Translations under genes and position numbers: made by a program
The notes under the pieces: generated by a model
The model's input: the letters and a program-made list of their open reading frames with translations, nothing else
Databases searched by the model: none
Told to the model about the DNA's origin: nothing
Shown: in pieces, positions 36,207 to 43,512 of the stretch
Numbering within the stretch: position 1 is the stretch's first letter
Layout: every line of letters begins with the position of its first letter
NCBI GenBank assembly: GCA_965221445.1
Contig: CBDCSF010000004.1
Span: 1-64,000, forward strand
Direction of reading: 5' to 3'
Length of the DNA: 64,000 bases
DNA from: MPNP01 sp965221445
GTDB taxonomy: Bacteria; Pseudomonadota; Alphaproteobacteria; Rhodobacterales; Rhodobacteraceae

Positions 36207-37078
36207 CAACCTCTTTGGCATATGTATTCCTGTTGACTGTTTCAATCGTTATGTTATTTGGTAAAGATTTGGTTGCCCAGCAGCCAGTACCCGGTGGCAA
36301 GGATCCTCGCTTGAAGGCAGCCGAGGAGGAATTACTGCCGATAGCTCCGGAAGATATAGATGATTTTCAGGACAAGCTTGAGCTGAACAGGATCGCCGTC
36401 AATAACCGCAAACCACTACAGGTTGAATCGACAGCCGACATAGTTTCTCTTGATGCCGGTACGGTATCACCTACCGTTGCCATTTCCCCAGGTATCGCCA
36501 CCATTATTGTTTTCTCTGATGCGACAGGACAACCCTGGCCACTGGATGGGTTCACTGTTGGTGATGGCGCTGGTTATGATATCACCCAGCTGAGTACCGA
36601 TGGTGAGGCTGCCAGTTATCTAACTGTTGCCCCGAAACGGGTAGCCGGATGGACCAATCTGGTTGTCCATCTCAAGGGAGAAGCCCGTCCGGTTATCCTG
36701 AAGCTGGAAGTCAATCTGGAACGGGTACATTTTCGTTATGATATTCAGGTATTGGGGGAAGGACCCCTGGCCCAACCGACGCTTGGTCACCAATTGATTG
36801 AACCACCCCGTGCAGGTGACCGTAGCATGTTACCCTTCATTTCGGGAGTAGACATACCTGAAACAACACATCAGCTGAAGGTGTCCGGTGTTCCCAATAT
36901 TGATGTCTGGAGTGATGGCACTACCATGTGGGTTCGTACCCCGTGGGTTATGCTTTCACCACAGTTCGAAGAGGTCATGGTTCTGGGAGACATTAGGGTC
37001 TACAGGTTGCCAAGAATATCCACCATGCTGTTTTTTGTCAATGAACGAACCATGGCAGCCCAGGTTGATCTGTCATGA
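36203..37078 (+). CDS. traN: DotH/IcmK (TraN) outer-membrane core protein
   Basis: A 291-residue exported protein with a signal peptide ending near VAQQP (residue 27). The mature part has SPGIATIIVFSDATGQPWPL, VHLKGEARPVILKL and GVPNIDVWSDGTTMWVRTPW, matching the conserved blocks of DotH/IcmK. With DotC and DotD it forms the outer-membrane part of the core complex; no DotC or DotD gene was recognised in this window. ATGA overlaps join it to dotI and dotG. Confidence 0.88.
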   Translation: MTTSLAYVFLLTVSIVMLFGKDLVAQQPVPGGKDPRLKAAEEELLPIAPEDIDDFQDKLELNRIAVNNRKPLQVESTADIVSLDAGTVSPTVAISPGIATIIVFSDATGQPWPLDGFTVGDGAGYDITQLSTDGEAASYLTVAPKRVAGWTNLVVHLKGEARPVILKLEVNLERVHFRYDIQVLGEGPLAQPTLGHQLIEPPRAGDRSMLPFISGVDIPETTHQLKVSGVPNIDVWSDGTTMWVRTPWVMLSPQFEEVMVLGDIRVYRLPRISTMLFFVNERTMAAQVDLS

Positions 37079-39006
37079 ATACAGGGATTGAATCAACACC
37101 CTATCCCTGGGAAACATCCGTGTTTCGGCATGAGATAGCACGAAATGAAGTTATGGACAAAATACGTGGAACCGACAGGGAAAGGGTGGAGGCGAAATCT
37201 GAAGAGGATAACAAATACCAGGCCACAGCCGATGATCCTACAATCGGACAAGATGATGAACCTGAAGAAGAAACAGGGGATGATGCAGGCCTCACCCGTG
37301 CAGAATCGGCCTCGCAAGAGGACTTACCGTCCTTTAATGAGTCACCGGTGAATGAAGTTGATCCTGAAAGCATAACCTATGGGGAAAAGCCTCCTTTTGT
37401 CAATGAAGAACCCTATCGACCTGATGAAACAGGGAAGAGCGATCGAAATCAACCGGTGGACGAGGGCAGTCCTGCTGGTCAAGAGGACTCATTGCCACGC
37501 TATCGTGGCATTCTGCATCTGTGGAGAAATCCGTTCATACGAGGGATTGGAGCTCTCATTATTGTGCTGGGTATTATTCTTCTGGGCTATTCACTCTTTC
37601 AGGAGCCTTCATCCGATGGTGCACTTGTCCTGCAACAACAGGCTCCTGCACTTGATGATACCCCAGGTGGAGAAGTTCAGCAGACCAGTCCGCAATACCA
37701 GGAGACATTGAGTGCCTACAATGATGGTGAGGCCGACCGGGCAGAACGTGAGGAAAGGTCCTTTTTTGCCACAACCGAATCAGTACCTGCCAGTCTTGAC
37801 CAACCCGAACCGGACCCACCAAATCTGAGTGATGAAAGTGTTCTGGAACCTGTTGTTTCAGGGGATGGGTTTGTCCGTGATGTTACGCCGGAAACTCCTG
37901 TTGGAGCAATCACTTTTGGCCCTGGAAATCAGGGATCAACCGGGGACGTGTCACTGGAACCGCTGGACGAGGCAGTTTTACCATCTCCCCTGGATCCCCT
38001 CCCACCCTCTACCTACGCGGGCAGCCTGTTTTACAATGAACCAGTTCAGACCCCCCTACAGGGACCAGCTGTTCCAGGAAGCAATCCGGTTCTGGATACA
38101 TTGCGTGAATTGACGAAAATACCTGTCCCCACAATGAGAAGCGACCAGTTTGGTTCTCGGGGTGGCGAGAGATCAATACAGGCCCAATTTCCATCAGGAG
38201 AGGGAGTGGTGACTGACACTTTCATACCAGGAACAATTCCGACGGCCAATGGACTATTGACATCCCAATCTTCTGTACCTCAGCTTTCCGGTCTTGCTGA
38301 TCCCCTTTCGGTTTCCGGCAATTTACCCAATTCTTCAATCCCTCCAAGTGACGTGAATCCAACCCCAGTCAATCAGAATTATCTGCAGGGTAGGGAGACG
38401 GCTGAATCCCCGACTACAGTGTCGGTGGGTGAAACCAATCTCCTGGCAGCCGGTACGATCATCCATGCGGAAATGGTCAATGGGTTGAATTCCGATCAAC
38501 CTGGAGTGGCGGTTGCTGAAATCATCGAGTATCCGCTGCAGGGTGCACGGGTGCTTGGACGGTTTACTCCCAACCTTGTCAGCGGAGGACTGGCACTTGA
38601 GTTTCAGACCCTTGTTTTGCCCGATGGGTCTTCCCAACCTGTTTCAGCCTTTGGCCTTTCACCCTGGACTGGCGAAAATCTCACCCGATCCATTTTGCGG
38701 CCCAGAATTCTGCAACGATATGGTCCGACGGCTCTCCTTGCATTTGTTTCCGGTGCGTCCGCCCTGATGCTGGAGGATGGCCAACAGATTGTTGTGGCCA
38801 ATGATGCCGTTTATCAGGAACGGAGTGCCAAAATTGAAGACCGCCAAATCATAGCTGCCGGGGTAACGGCTCTCGCCAGCCAGGTGGCGACCGATATCCA
38901 GGCAAAGGCACCGACAGGCCCACAGATTCTGCTCTATCCCGGGTCAACTGTCGCCCTTCTCTTTGCAACCAGCGTAATCGATACAACCCAAAGGAGTTTA
39001 CCATGA
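37075..39006 (+). CDS. traO: DotG/IcmE (TraO) VirB10-like core protein
   Basis: A 643-residue protein. The cytoplasmic N-terminus (about 155 residues) is highly acidic. A single membrane helix lies near residues 155-177 (ALIIVLGIILLGYSLF). A long Pro/Ser/Thr/Gln-rich linker without the pentapeptide repeats of Legionella DotG follows. The C-terminal VirB10-type domain starts near residue 450 (NLLAAGTIIHAEMVNGLNSD), with AVAEIIEYPLQGARVLGRF and LALEFQTLVLPDG. DotG spans the envelope as the central channel. 4-bp overlaps with dotH and dotF. Confidence 0.9.
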   Translation: MNTGIESTPYPWETSVFRHEIARNEVMDKIRGTDRERVEAKSEEDNKYQATADDPTIGQDDEPEEETGDDAGLTRAESASQEDLPSFNESPVNEVDPESITYGEKPPFVNEEPYRPDETGKSDRNQPVDEGSPAGQEDSLPRYRGILHLWRNPFIRGIGALIIVLGIILLGYSLFQEPSSDGALVLQQQAPALDDTPGGEVQQTSPQYQETLSAYNDGEADRAEREERSFFATTESVPASLDQPEPDPPNLSDESVLEPVVSGDGFVRDVTPETPVGAITFGPGNQGSTGDVSLEPLDEAVLPSPLDPLPPSTYAGSLFYNEPVQTPLQGPAVPGSNPVLDTLRELTKIPVPTMRSDQFGSRGGERSIQAQFPSGEGVVTDTFIPGTIPTANGLLTSQSSVPQLSGLADPLSVSGNLPNSSIPPSDVNPTPVNQNYLQGRETAESPTTVSVGETNLLAAGTIIHAEMVNGLNSDQPGVAVAEIIEYPLQGARVLGRFTPNLVSGGLALEFQTLVLPDGSSQPVSAFGLSPWTGENLTRSILRPRILQRYGPTALLAFVSGASALMLEDGQQIVVANDAVYQERSAKIEDRQIIAAGVTALASQVATDIQAKAPTGPQILLYPGSTVALLFATSVIDTTQRSLP

Positions 39007-39926
39007 CCGATCTCAATGATTCATCTACAAAAATGGCTCAAGGCAGGGTCCGTACCAGAAGGTCAGGAGTCAGGTTTTTGCTGATCATTCTAATTCCTGT
39101 TTTAGCCGCCCTGGGTGGCGGCCTGTTGATAATTATCCTGAATCCAACCCTGCTGGACAGGGCAATGACCCTCTTTCCCACTGGTATGGATAATGTATCT
39201 GGGAACTCCACAACGGCTTCGGTGGAATCAGTAATCGAACCTGTCGATTTCGGTACGGTTCAGGACGAACCAATTCTAATCCAGCCTGAGCCGGTGTTGG
39301 CCAAACCTGTTGAACCTGATCCCGAGATTCTTGAGTTGAAGGAGCTTTATCGGCAACTTGATGAAAGGATTGCCTTTCAGGCAGCCGATAACAAAACCCT
39401 GTCAGGGCAAATTAGTGACATCACGGCACTGCAGGAGACACTCCATGGCAGATTGGCTGAAATCAATACCCGTCTGAACATGACGGAAACGGTTGACATG
39501 GCAACCATAGACAACATGATCAAGCGCCAGGAGCATCTCGAAAACCGGCAACTTGAACATAATCATTTCATTGCCACCAACATTGATGCTGTGGTGGGAT
39601 CACTCTCTCTGGTGAAGCAGAAGACGGCAGATCTGGAGGACATGATTTCCGACCTGTCCAGTGATCTCTATCTGCTTTCACGCTACGGGTATGGCAATGA
39701 CAGCAGGACGGGTCAAGCACGTTCATTTTCCAGTTCAGTGACCCAGTCATCGGCAGATTTGCATACCGATACCACATCTCCCACGATTCGCCGTGGTGAT
39801 TATCGGGTTGGTGACTGGATACAGGGTTATGGAGAGGTCCTGTCCATTCATCGAACGGTGGAGGGGGATTATCTGACCACCGAAAATGGTGAAGTTTTTG
39901 CCACAGCTGTCCCCGATGAGGAATAG
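39003..39926 (+). CDS. traP: DotF/IcmG (TraP) inner-membrane protein
   Basis: A 307-residue bitopic protein: basic N-terminus, one membrane helix near residues 24-47 (LIILIPVLAALGGGLLIIIL), a periplasmic coiled coil at about residues 115-230, and a small C-terminal beta domain (YRVGDWIQGYGEVLSIH). This architecture and its place right after dotG match IcmG/DotF and R64 TraP. It associates with the core complex in Legionella. Confidence 0.82.
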   Translation: MTDLNDSSTKMAQGRVRTRRSGVRFLLIILIPVLAALGGGLLIIILNPTLLDRAMTLFPTGMDNVSGNSTTASVESVIEPVDFGTVQDEPILIQPEPVLAKPVEPDPEILELKELYRQLDERIAFQAADNKTLSGQISDITALQETLHGRLAEINTRLNMTETVDMATIDNMIKRQEHLENRQLEHNHFIATNIDAVVGSLSLVKQKTADLEDMISDLSSDLYLLSRYGYGNDSRTGQARSFSSSVTQSSADLHTDTTSPTIRRGDYRVGDWIQGYGEVLSIHRTVEGDYLTTENGEVFATAVPDEE

Positions 39927-39937
39927 GTATTATTCAG

Positions 39938-40486
39938 ATGTTTGACAATCCTGATTTGTTGCAGGGTATACTTCGGGTTCTGTCCCGGTTGCAGATCTAT
40001 GTCAGCCAGTTTGAACTGCTGGTTGTCGGTATCTCACTGATCTCTGGAATTATCTTCATGTTTATCGGACTCCGGCGAGCCTCCCTCAGGGCTGAAATGG
40101 GACCGGGGCAGGGGAGCTGGGCAAGTCCGATAAGCTGGTTGCTTTCCGGTATAGTTCTTGTTGCCCTTCCGCGATTTCTCTCCGTCCTGTCACAATCTGT
40201 CTTTGCCGATCCTCTCCAGAGGGATGTTGGTGATATTCTGGCCCTTGCTCCCGACATGGTATCTTTTTTTCAGGAGGATATGAGTCTCCAGACCATTCAG
40301 GGAATTTTGAGGGTTGTTCAGCTGATCGGACTGATTGCCGTGGTTCGGGGCATATTCATTCTGAACAGTGCTATCCAGCCAGGATCACAGGCGGGAATCG
40401 GGGCGGGTATTACCCATCTGATCGGGGGAATTTTGGCCTACAATGTTGTTCTTTTTATGGAGGTACTCAATGAGCTGTTCAAATAG
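39938..40486 (+). CDS. traQ: DotE/IcmC (TraQ) inner-membrane protein
   Basis: A 182-residue protein with about four membrane helices (LLVVGISLISGIIFMFIGL, WLLSGIVLVALPRFL, QLIGLIAVVRGIFIL, HLIGGILAYNVVLFM). This fits IcmC/DotE, a small polytopic protein of the same group as IcmD/DotP. It follows dotF after 11 bp, and the next gene starts inside its 3' end. Confidence 0.78.
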   Translation: MFDNPDLLQGILRVLSRLQIYVSQFELLVVGISLISGIIFMFIGLRRASLRAEMGPGQGSWASPISWLLSGIVLVALPRFLSVLSQSVFADPLQRDVGDILALAPDMVSFFQEDMSLQTIQGILRVVQLIGLIAVVRGIFILNSAIQPGSQAGIGAGITHLIGGILAYNVVLFMEVLNELFK

Positions 40487-40958
40487 GAAAGGAAGTACAC
40501 CCGTCATCATTGCGGCACTCCTGCTGATTGTTGTCGGATGCAGTCGAGGACCCATTGGAGCTGATGCCCGATTGGGGCAACCCTCATCACTGACGGAAAC
40601 ACGCAGGGCATTGGCAACCAGCGAAGCAGTCTTTTCTCCTGCCTGTCTCAGGAACACCACAGGACATTCGATCCAGTTTGAAATGAAGACGGATGCTAGC
40701 GATTGGCAGCGATGGATACTTCCACCTGGTCGAATTCTGCAATTCGGTGACCATTCCACAGCTGAAATTCGGTTTGTGTCCGTGCCGGTTGTCGCCAAAA
40801 GCAGTGTTCCAGGAAATGCCGGTGCCCTTGTTCATTACCAGCTTGATCTGGATCCACCTCTGAGGGAGATACTGCCTTCCCGTTCATGCCTCCATGCCTT
40901 CAGACCCCGACCAAACGGTATGCTTGATCTTTTTCTCAACAGTGAGTTTCTCAGTTGA
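40470..40958 (+). CDS. T4SS-linked lipoprotein of unknown family
   Basis: A 162-residue protein starting at ATG 40470, with GGAGG nine bases upstream and inside the dotE end. A lipobox, IVVGCSRG, near residue 25 indicates a lipid-anchored protein. Two further cysteines (SPACLRN, SRSCLHAF) could form a disulfide, which fits the DsbC-like protein encoded earlier. It resembles DotD only in size and lipobox; the DotD N0-like domain is not evident. Its place in the core operon suggests an outer-membrane or periplasmic part of the transfer machine. Confidence 0.6.
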   Translation: MSCSNRKGSTPVIIAALLLIVVGCSRGPIGADARLGQPSSLTETRRALATSEAVFSPACLRNTTGHSIQFEMKTDASDWQRWILPPGRILQFGDHSTAEIRFVSVPVVAKSSVPGNAGALVHYQLDLDPPLREILPSRSCLHAFRPRPNGMLDLFLNSEFLS

Positions 40959-40962
40959 AATC

Positions 40963-41715
40963 ATGACCGAAGCTGCTCCAGTCCAAACCGCCGTGGCAAA
41001 TCATGTCCTTCTGGAGAGTGCTCACATGGCGAGAACCATGGAGTTGTCAACGTGGGAGGATATCCTGAAGGAACACAGCGTTCACCCGGAGACTCTTCAG
41101 GCCGTTGACAAACTGGGTAATGGGGTAGGGCATATTCTGGTTGAAAAGGTTGCAAACATCAATCTCCTGCACGCTGCCCTTCGTGAGGGAGTGGATTTCA
41201 GCATGGCCAGGAAGGACCAGGCGGCCCCGATTCATCTGGCGGCCAATCGGGGAGACATGTTGGCCGAACAAATCGTACGCTGGTTGCACCAGCATGTCAG
41301 GGAGGACTGCAATCGTCCTAGACCGGGAGGGCTTCGACCACTGGATATAGCCGGACACGGCTGGCGTCATGCCGGTCTGATTTCCTCACTTGTAACCAAT
41401 GGGGCCCAGGTCAATTCACGACATGCTGCCCGTCAGTGGACACCCCTGCATATGGCGGCCAGATTATCATACAATCACGAAATACTCATCCGGTTGCTCC
41501 GTCATGGCGCGGATCCCGACCTAGTTGAAATTGACGGGTTGAAACCCCTGGATCTGGTAAGGGTCAACCGTAACCTTATGCCAAGTGACCGCGGTGTTGT
41601 TTTGCTGGAGGACAATACTTACCAACCGAGATCCCGTTACGTCAGTCGCATACGTCGTCCCCGGAGGCTCGGACTGCCGGAAGACATGAAGAAAGGAAGG
41701 AGAACATACAAATGA
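40963..41715 (+). CDS. Ankyrin-repeat protein inside the T4BSS operon
   Basis: A 250-residue protein starting at ATG 40963, 4 bp after the lipoprotein stop. Ankyrin repeats cover about residues 65-200: NLLHAALREGVDF, APIHLAANRGDML, RPLDIAGHGWRHAGLISSLVTNGAQVN, TPLHMAARLSYNHEILIRLLRHGADPD. There is no signal peptide or membrane helix, and the C-terminus is basic. Ankyrin proteins are classic substrates of Dot/Icm systems, but here it may simply be a scaffold or regulator. Its stop overlaps the next start (ATGA), so it belongs to the transfer operon. Confidence 0.8.
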   Translation: MTEAAPVQTAVANHVLLESAHMARTMELSTWEDILKEHSVHPETLQAVDKLGNGVGHILVEKVANINLLHAALREGVDFSMARKDQAAPIHLAANRGDMLAEQIVRWLHQHVREDCNRPRPGGLRPLDIAGHGWRHAGLISSLVTNGAQVNSRHAARQWTPLHMAARLSYNHEILIRLLRHGADPDLVEIDGLKPLDLVRVNRNLMPSDRGVVLLEDNTYQPRSRYVSRIRRPRRLGLPEDMKKGRRTYK

Positions 41716-42302
41716 TGAAATTATCAAACCGAATGGTTATGGTGCTGGTTATATTCATGGTTATACTGTCTGCAGTGAGAGGGTGGAGCCAGGATCAAAA
41801 CCAGCCGGACCAGGGATGGGTACGAGATATACTCACCGATTATCATTGTGATCCGGAAGTTGCCACCAGGCTGGCAACCGCTACCCGATTGGGTGTTGAA
41901 CGGGAAGTAAGGCGGGGTGAAAGGTCTATCCTGCCACCGACAGCTGTCGGTGAATTGTCCTGTCTCAACAATCTGATGAACAGTCCCCAATTGGACCTGC
42001 TTTTTTCCACCAGATCGATTTCCCCGGGCAACATCCTTGCTGGAATCCTGAATCAAACCTTGTCTGGTGGTAATTCTCCTTTCGGTAATCTTGATATCAA
42101 TTCCCTTGCCAATGGGGGATTTGATCCGACCAGAATCATCTCCTCCTCTCTCTGTCAACTGGCCCAGGACAGATGGAACCAGGAGACGATTCCGTTATTG
42201 GGCAATTTTACCCGATTGGGAATTGTATCTACCCGGCCGGTCAATCGGGCTGTACCACAGGGACCAACGACAATCCAGTCAATTTTGCAGACAGGGGGAT
42301 AG
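41712..42302 (+). CDS. Exported T4SS-linked protein, unknown
   Basis: A 196-residue protein with a signal peptide (MVMVLVIFMVILSAVRGWSQ, cut near residue 26). The mature part has two to three cysteines and a Gly/Asn-rich stretch. No family recognised. It is coupled to the ankyrin gene by an ATGA overlap and lies 4 bp before the next exported protein, so the pair probably act together in the periplasm. The start could also be the ATG at 41715. Confidence 0.6.
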   Translation: MMKLSNRMVMVLVIFMVILSAVRGWSQDQNQPDQGWVRDILTDYHCDPEVATRLATATRLGVEREVRRGERSILPPTAVGELSCLNNLMNSPQLDLLFSTRSISPGNILAGILNQTLSGGNSPFGNLDINSLANGGFDPTRIISSSLCQLAQDRWNQETIPLLGNFTRLGIVSTRPVNRAVPQGPTTIQSILQTGG

Positions 42303-42306
42303 AATA

Positions 42307-43422
42307 ATGAAAAAATCGAATTTGGCAAAATGTGCCCTGGTGGCTGTCATCATTCCAGTCTTTCTTCTGGTTTCCCTCGTTCCAGTCAAGGCTTTTTGTC
42401 CCTGTTCGGGTTCCATCTCCGCACATCGGAGTTCGACCAATTCCAACAGGAATGCCAACACAGACAGGGTGATAGAGAATTTTACCGACACAATGAGTGC
42501 CTCAACCGGGCAGATTACCGGTTATATCGACAAGCTGCTTGCCGGTATTGAAAAACTTACTGATGGCCAGAGCATGAATGACGCCATGCGTTCCCGCCAG
42601 CAGATCCGTGCTTCAGCCGAATCCAGCCGCTATGATCCAGCGATAACTTCTTGTCAGGGAATGAGGGCTGCCTTTCTGATTACTGATCCGGACCGACCGA
42701 TCGAGGGGGAAAGCAGTGGGGAAACCACAACCAGGAGGAGCTATGAGTATGAGAATTGCGGTGATGCCAATGAAACAGTCTGTTCCGGTTCCCAGCAGGT
42801 CGCCCGGGGTGCCATCAATGATCAGGAGTCACTCAGGGGTGAAGCTGGTTGGCCTGACCCGACTACGGATGTTCGCCTGATTCTTGGGGATGCAACAGTC
42901 GGGTTGCGATCCGCGACAACGGAAGAGGTACTTGAACAGTCCATGTGGCGTCTCCGCCAGAACATAGTCAATCCCTTTCCGGCACGCCCTCCAACCAGGG
43001 ATCAACGTTTACAGATTGGGGGTGATATTGAACTGGCCGGCTATCTCAGTACACAGGCAAGACGTTCGGTAGCAACATCCGTCTTTGAGTTGATCGAAAG
43101 CGACTCCTTTCCTTCGATTGATCTGGAGTCTTCCCATATCCAGTCGCTGGTTGGCAATACCTCCGCCCTGCCATCAGGAACGACTAAGATATCGGAACGG
43201 CATCTTTATGACCTCTTTGTTTCCGGTAGTTACAGCAATCCGGAATGGCATTTACGTTTGGCGGCGGCATCCCCCGAAGCCCTGACCAGGGAAATGGTTC
43301 TGCAGTTGGCTCTGGCCAATGATCTGGCCTGGCAGACTCTGGAACTGAACCGTCATCGAGCCCTGGTGGAAGCAACTGGCCTTGCGATTTTGCTGGATGG
43401 GAATACGGGCAATGACAGTTAA
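42307..43422 (+). CDS. Exported T4SS-linked protein, possibly TraW/IcmX-like
   Basis: A 371-residue protein starting at ATG 42307. A signal peptide precedes AFCPCSGS near residue 27; at least four cysteines follow. The C-terminal block (WHLRLAAASPEALTREMVLQLALANDLAWQTLELNRHRALVEATG) recalls the helical C-termini of periplasmic transfer proteins of ICE and plasmid T4SSs. Size and location would suit TraW/IcmX, but no firm motif supports that. It is the last gene of the main transfer operon. Confidence 0.55.
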   Translation: MKKSNLAKCALVAVIIPVFLLVSLVPVKAFCPCSGSISAHRSSTNSNRNANTDRVIENFTDTMSASTGQITGYIDKLLAGIEKLTDGQSMNDAMRSRQQIRASAESSRYDPAITSCQGMRAAFLITDPDRPIEGESSGETTTRRSYEYENCGDANETVCSGSQQVARGAINDQESLRGEAGWPDPTTDVRLILGDATVGLRSATTEEVLEQSMWRLRQNIVNPFPARPPTRDQRLQIGGDIELAGYLSTQARRSVATSVFELIESDSFPSIDLESSHIQSLVGNTSALPSGTTKISERHLYDLFVSGSYSNPEWHLRLAAASPEALTREMVLQLALANDLAWQTLELNRHRALVEATGLAILLDGNTGNDS

Positions 43423-43438
43423 AAATGAATATTAATAG

Positions 43439-43455
43439 AACTACCAAACACTACA
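43439..43455. promoter_or_regulatory. Motif A site before dotL
   Basis: AACTACCAAACACTACA, exact reverse complement of 12654-12670 and one mismatch from 28057-28073. It lies in the AT-rich 90-bp gap before dotL; a further CAACTATAGT is at 43471-43480. Confidence 0.6.
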
Positions 43456-43512
43456 TTAAATATTAAAAGACAACTATAGTAATCAATATAAATACAGATT
43501 TGTTAAAGAGAC

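Noticed and set aside
40470..40958. Calling the lipoprotein DotD/TraH
   Set aside because: It shares only size and a lipobox with DotD; the secretin-like N0 domain of DotD could not be seen.
42307..43422. Calling this exported protein DotC/TraI
   Set aside because: DotC is a lipoprotein with other conserved blocks. This protein has a standard signal peptide and no lipobox at the cleavage site.
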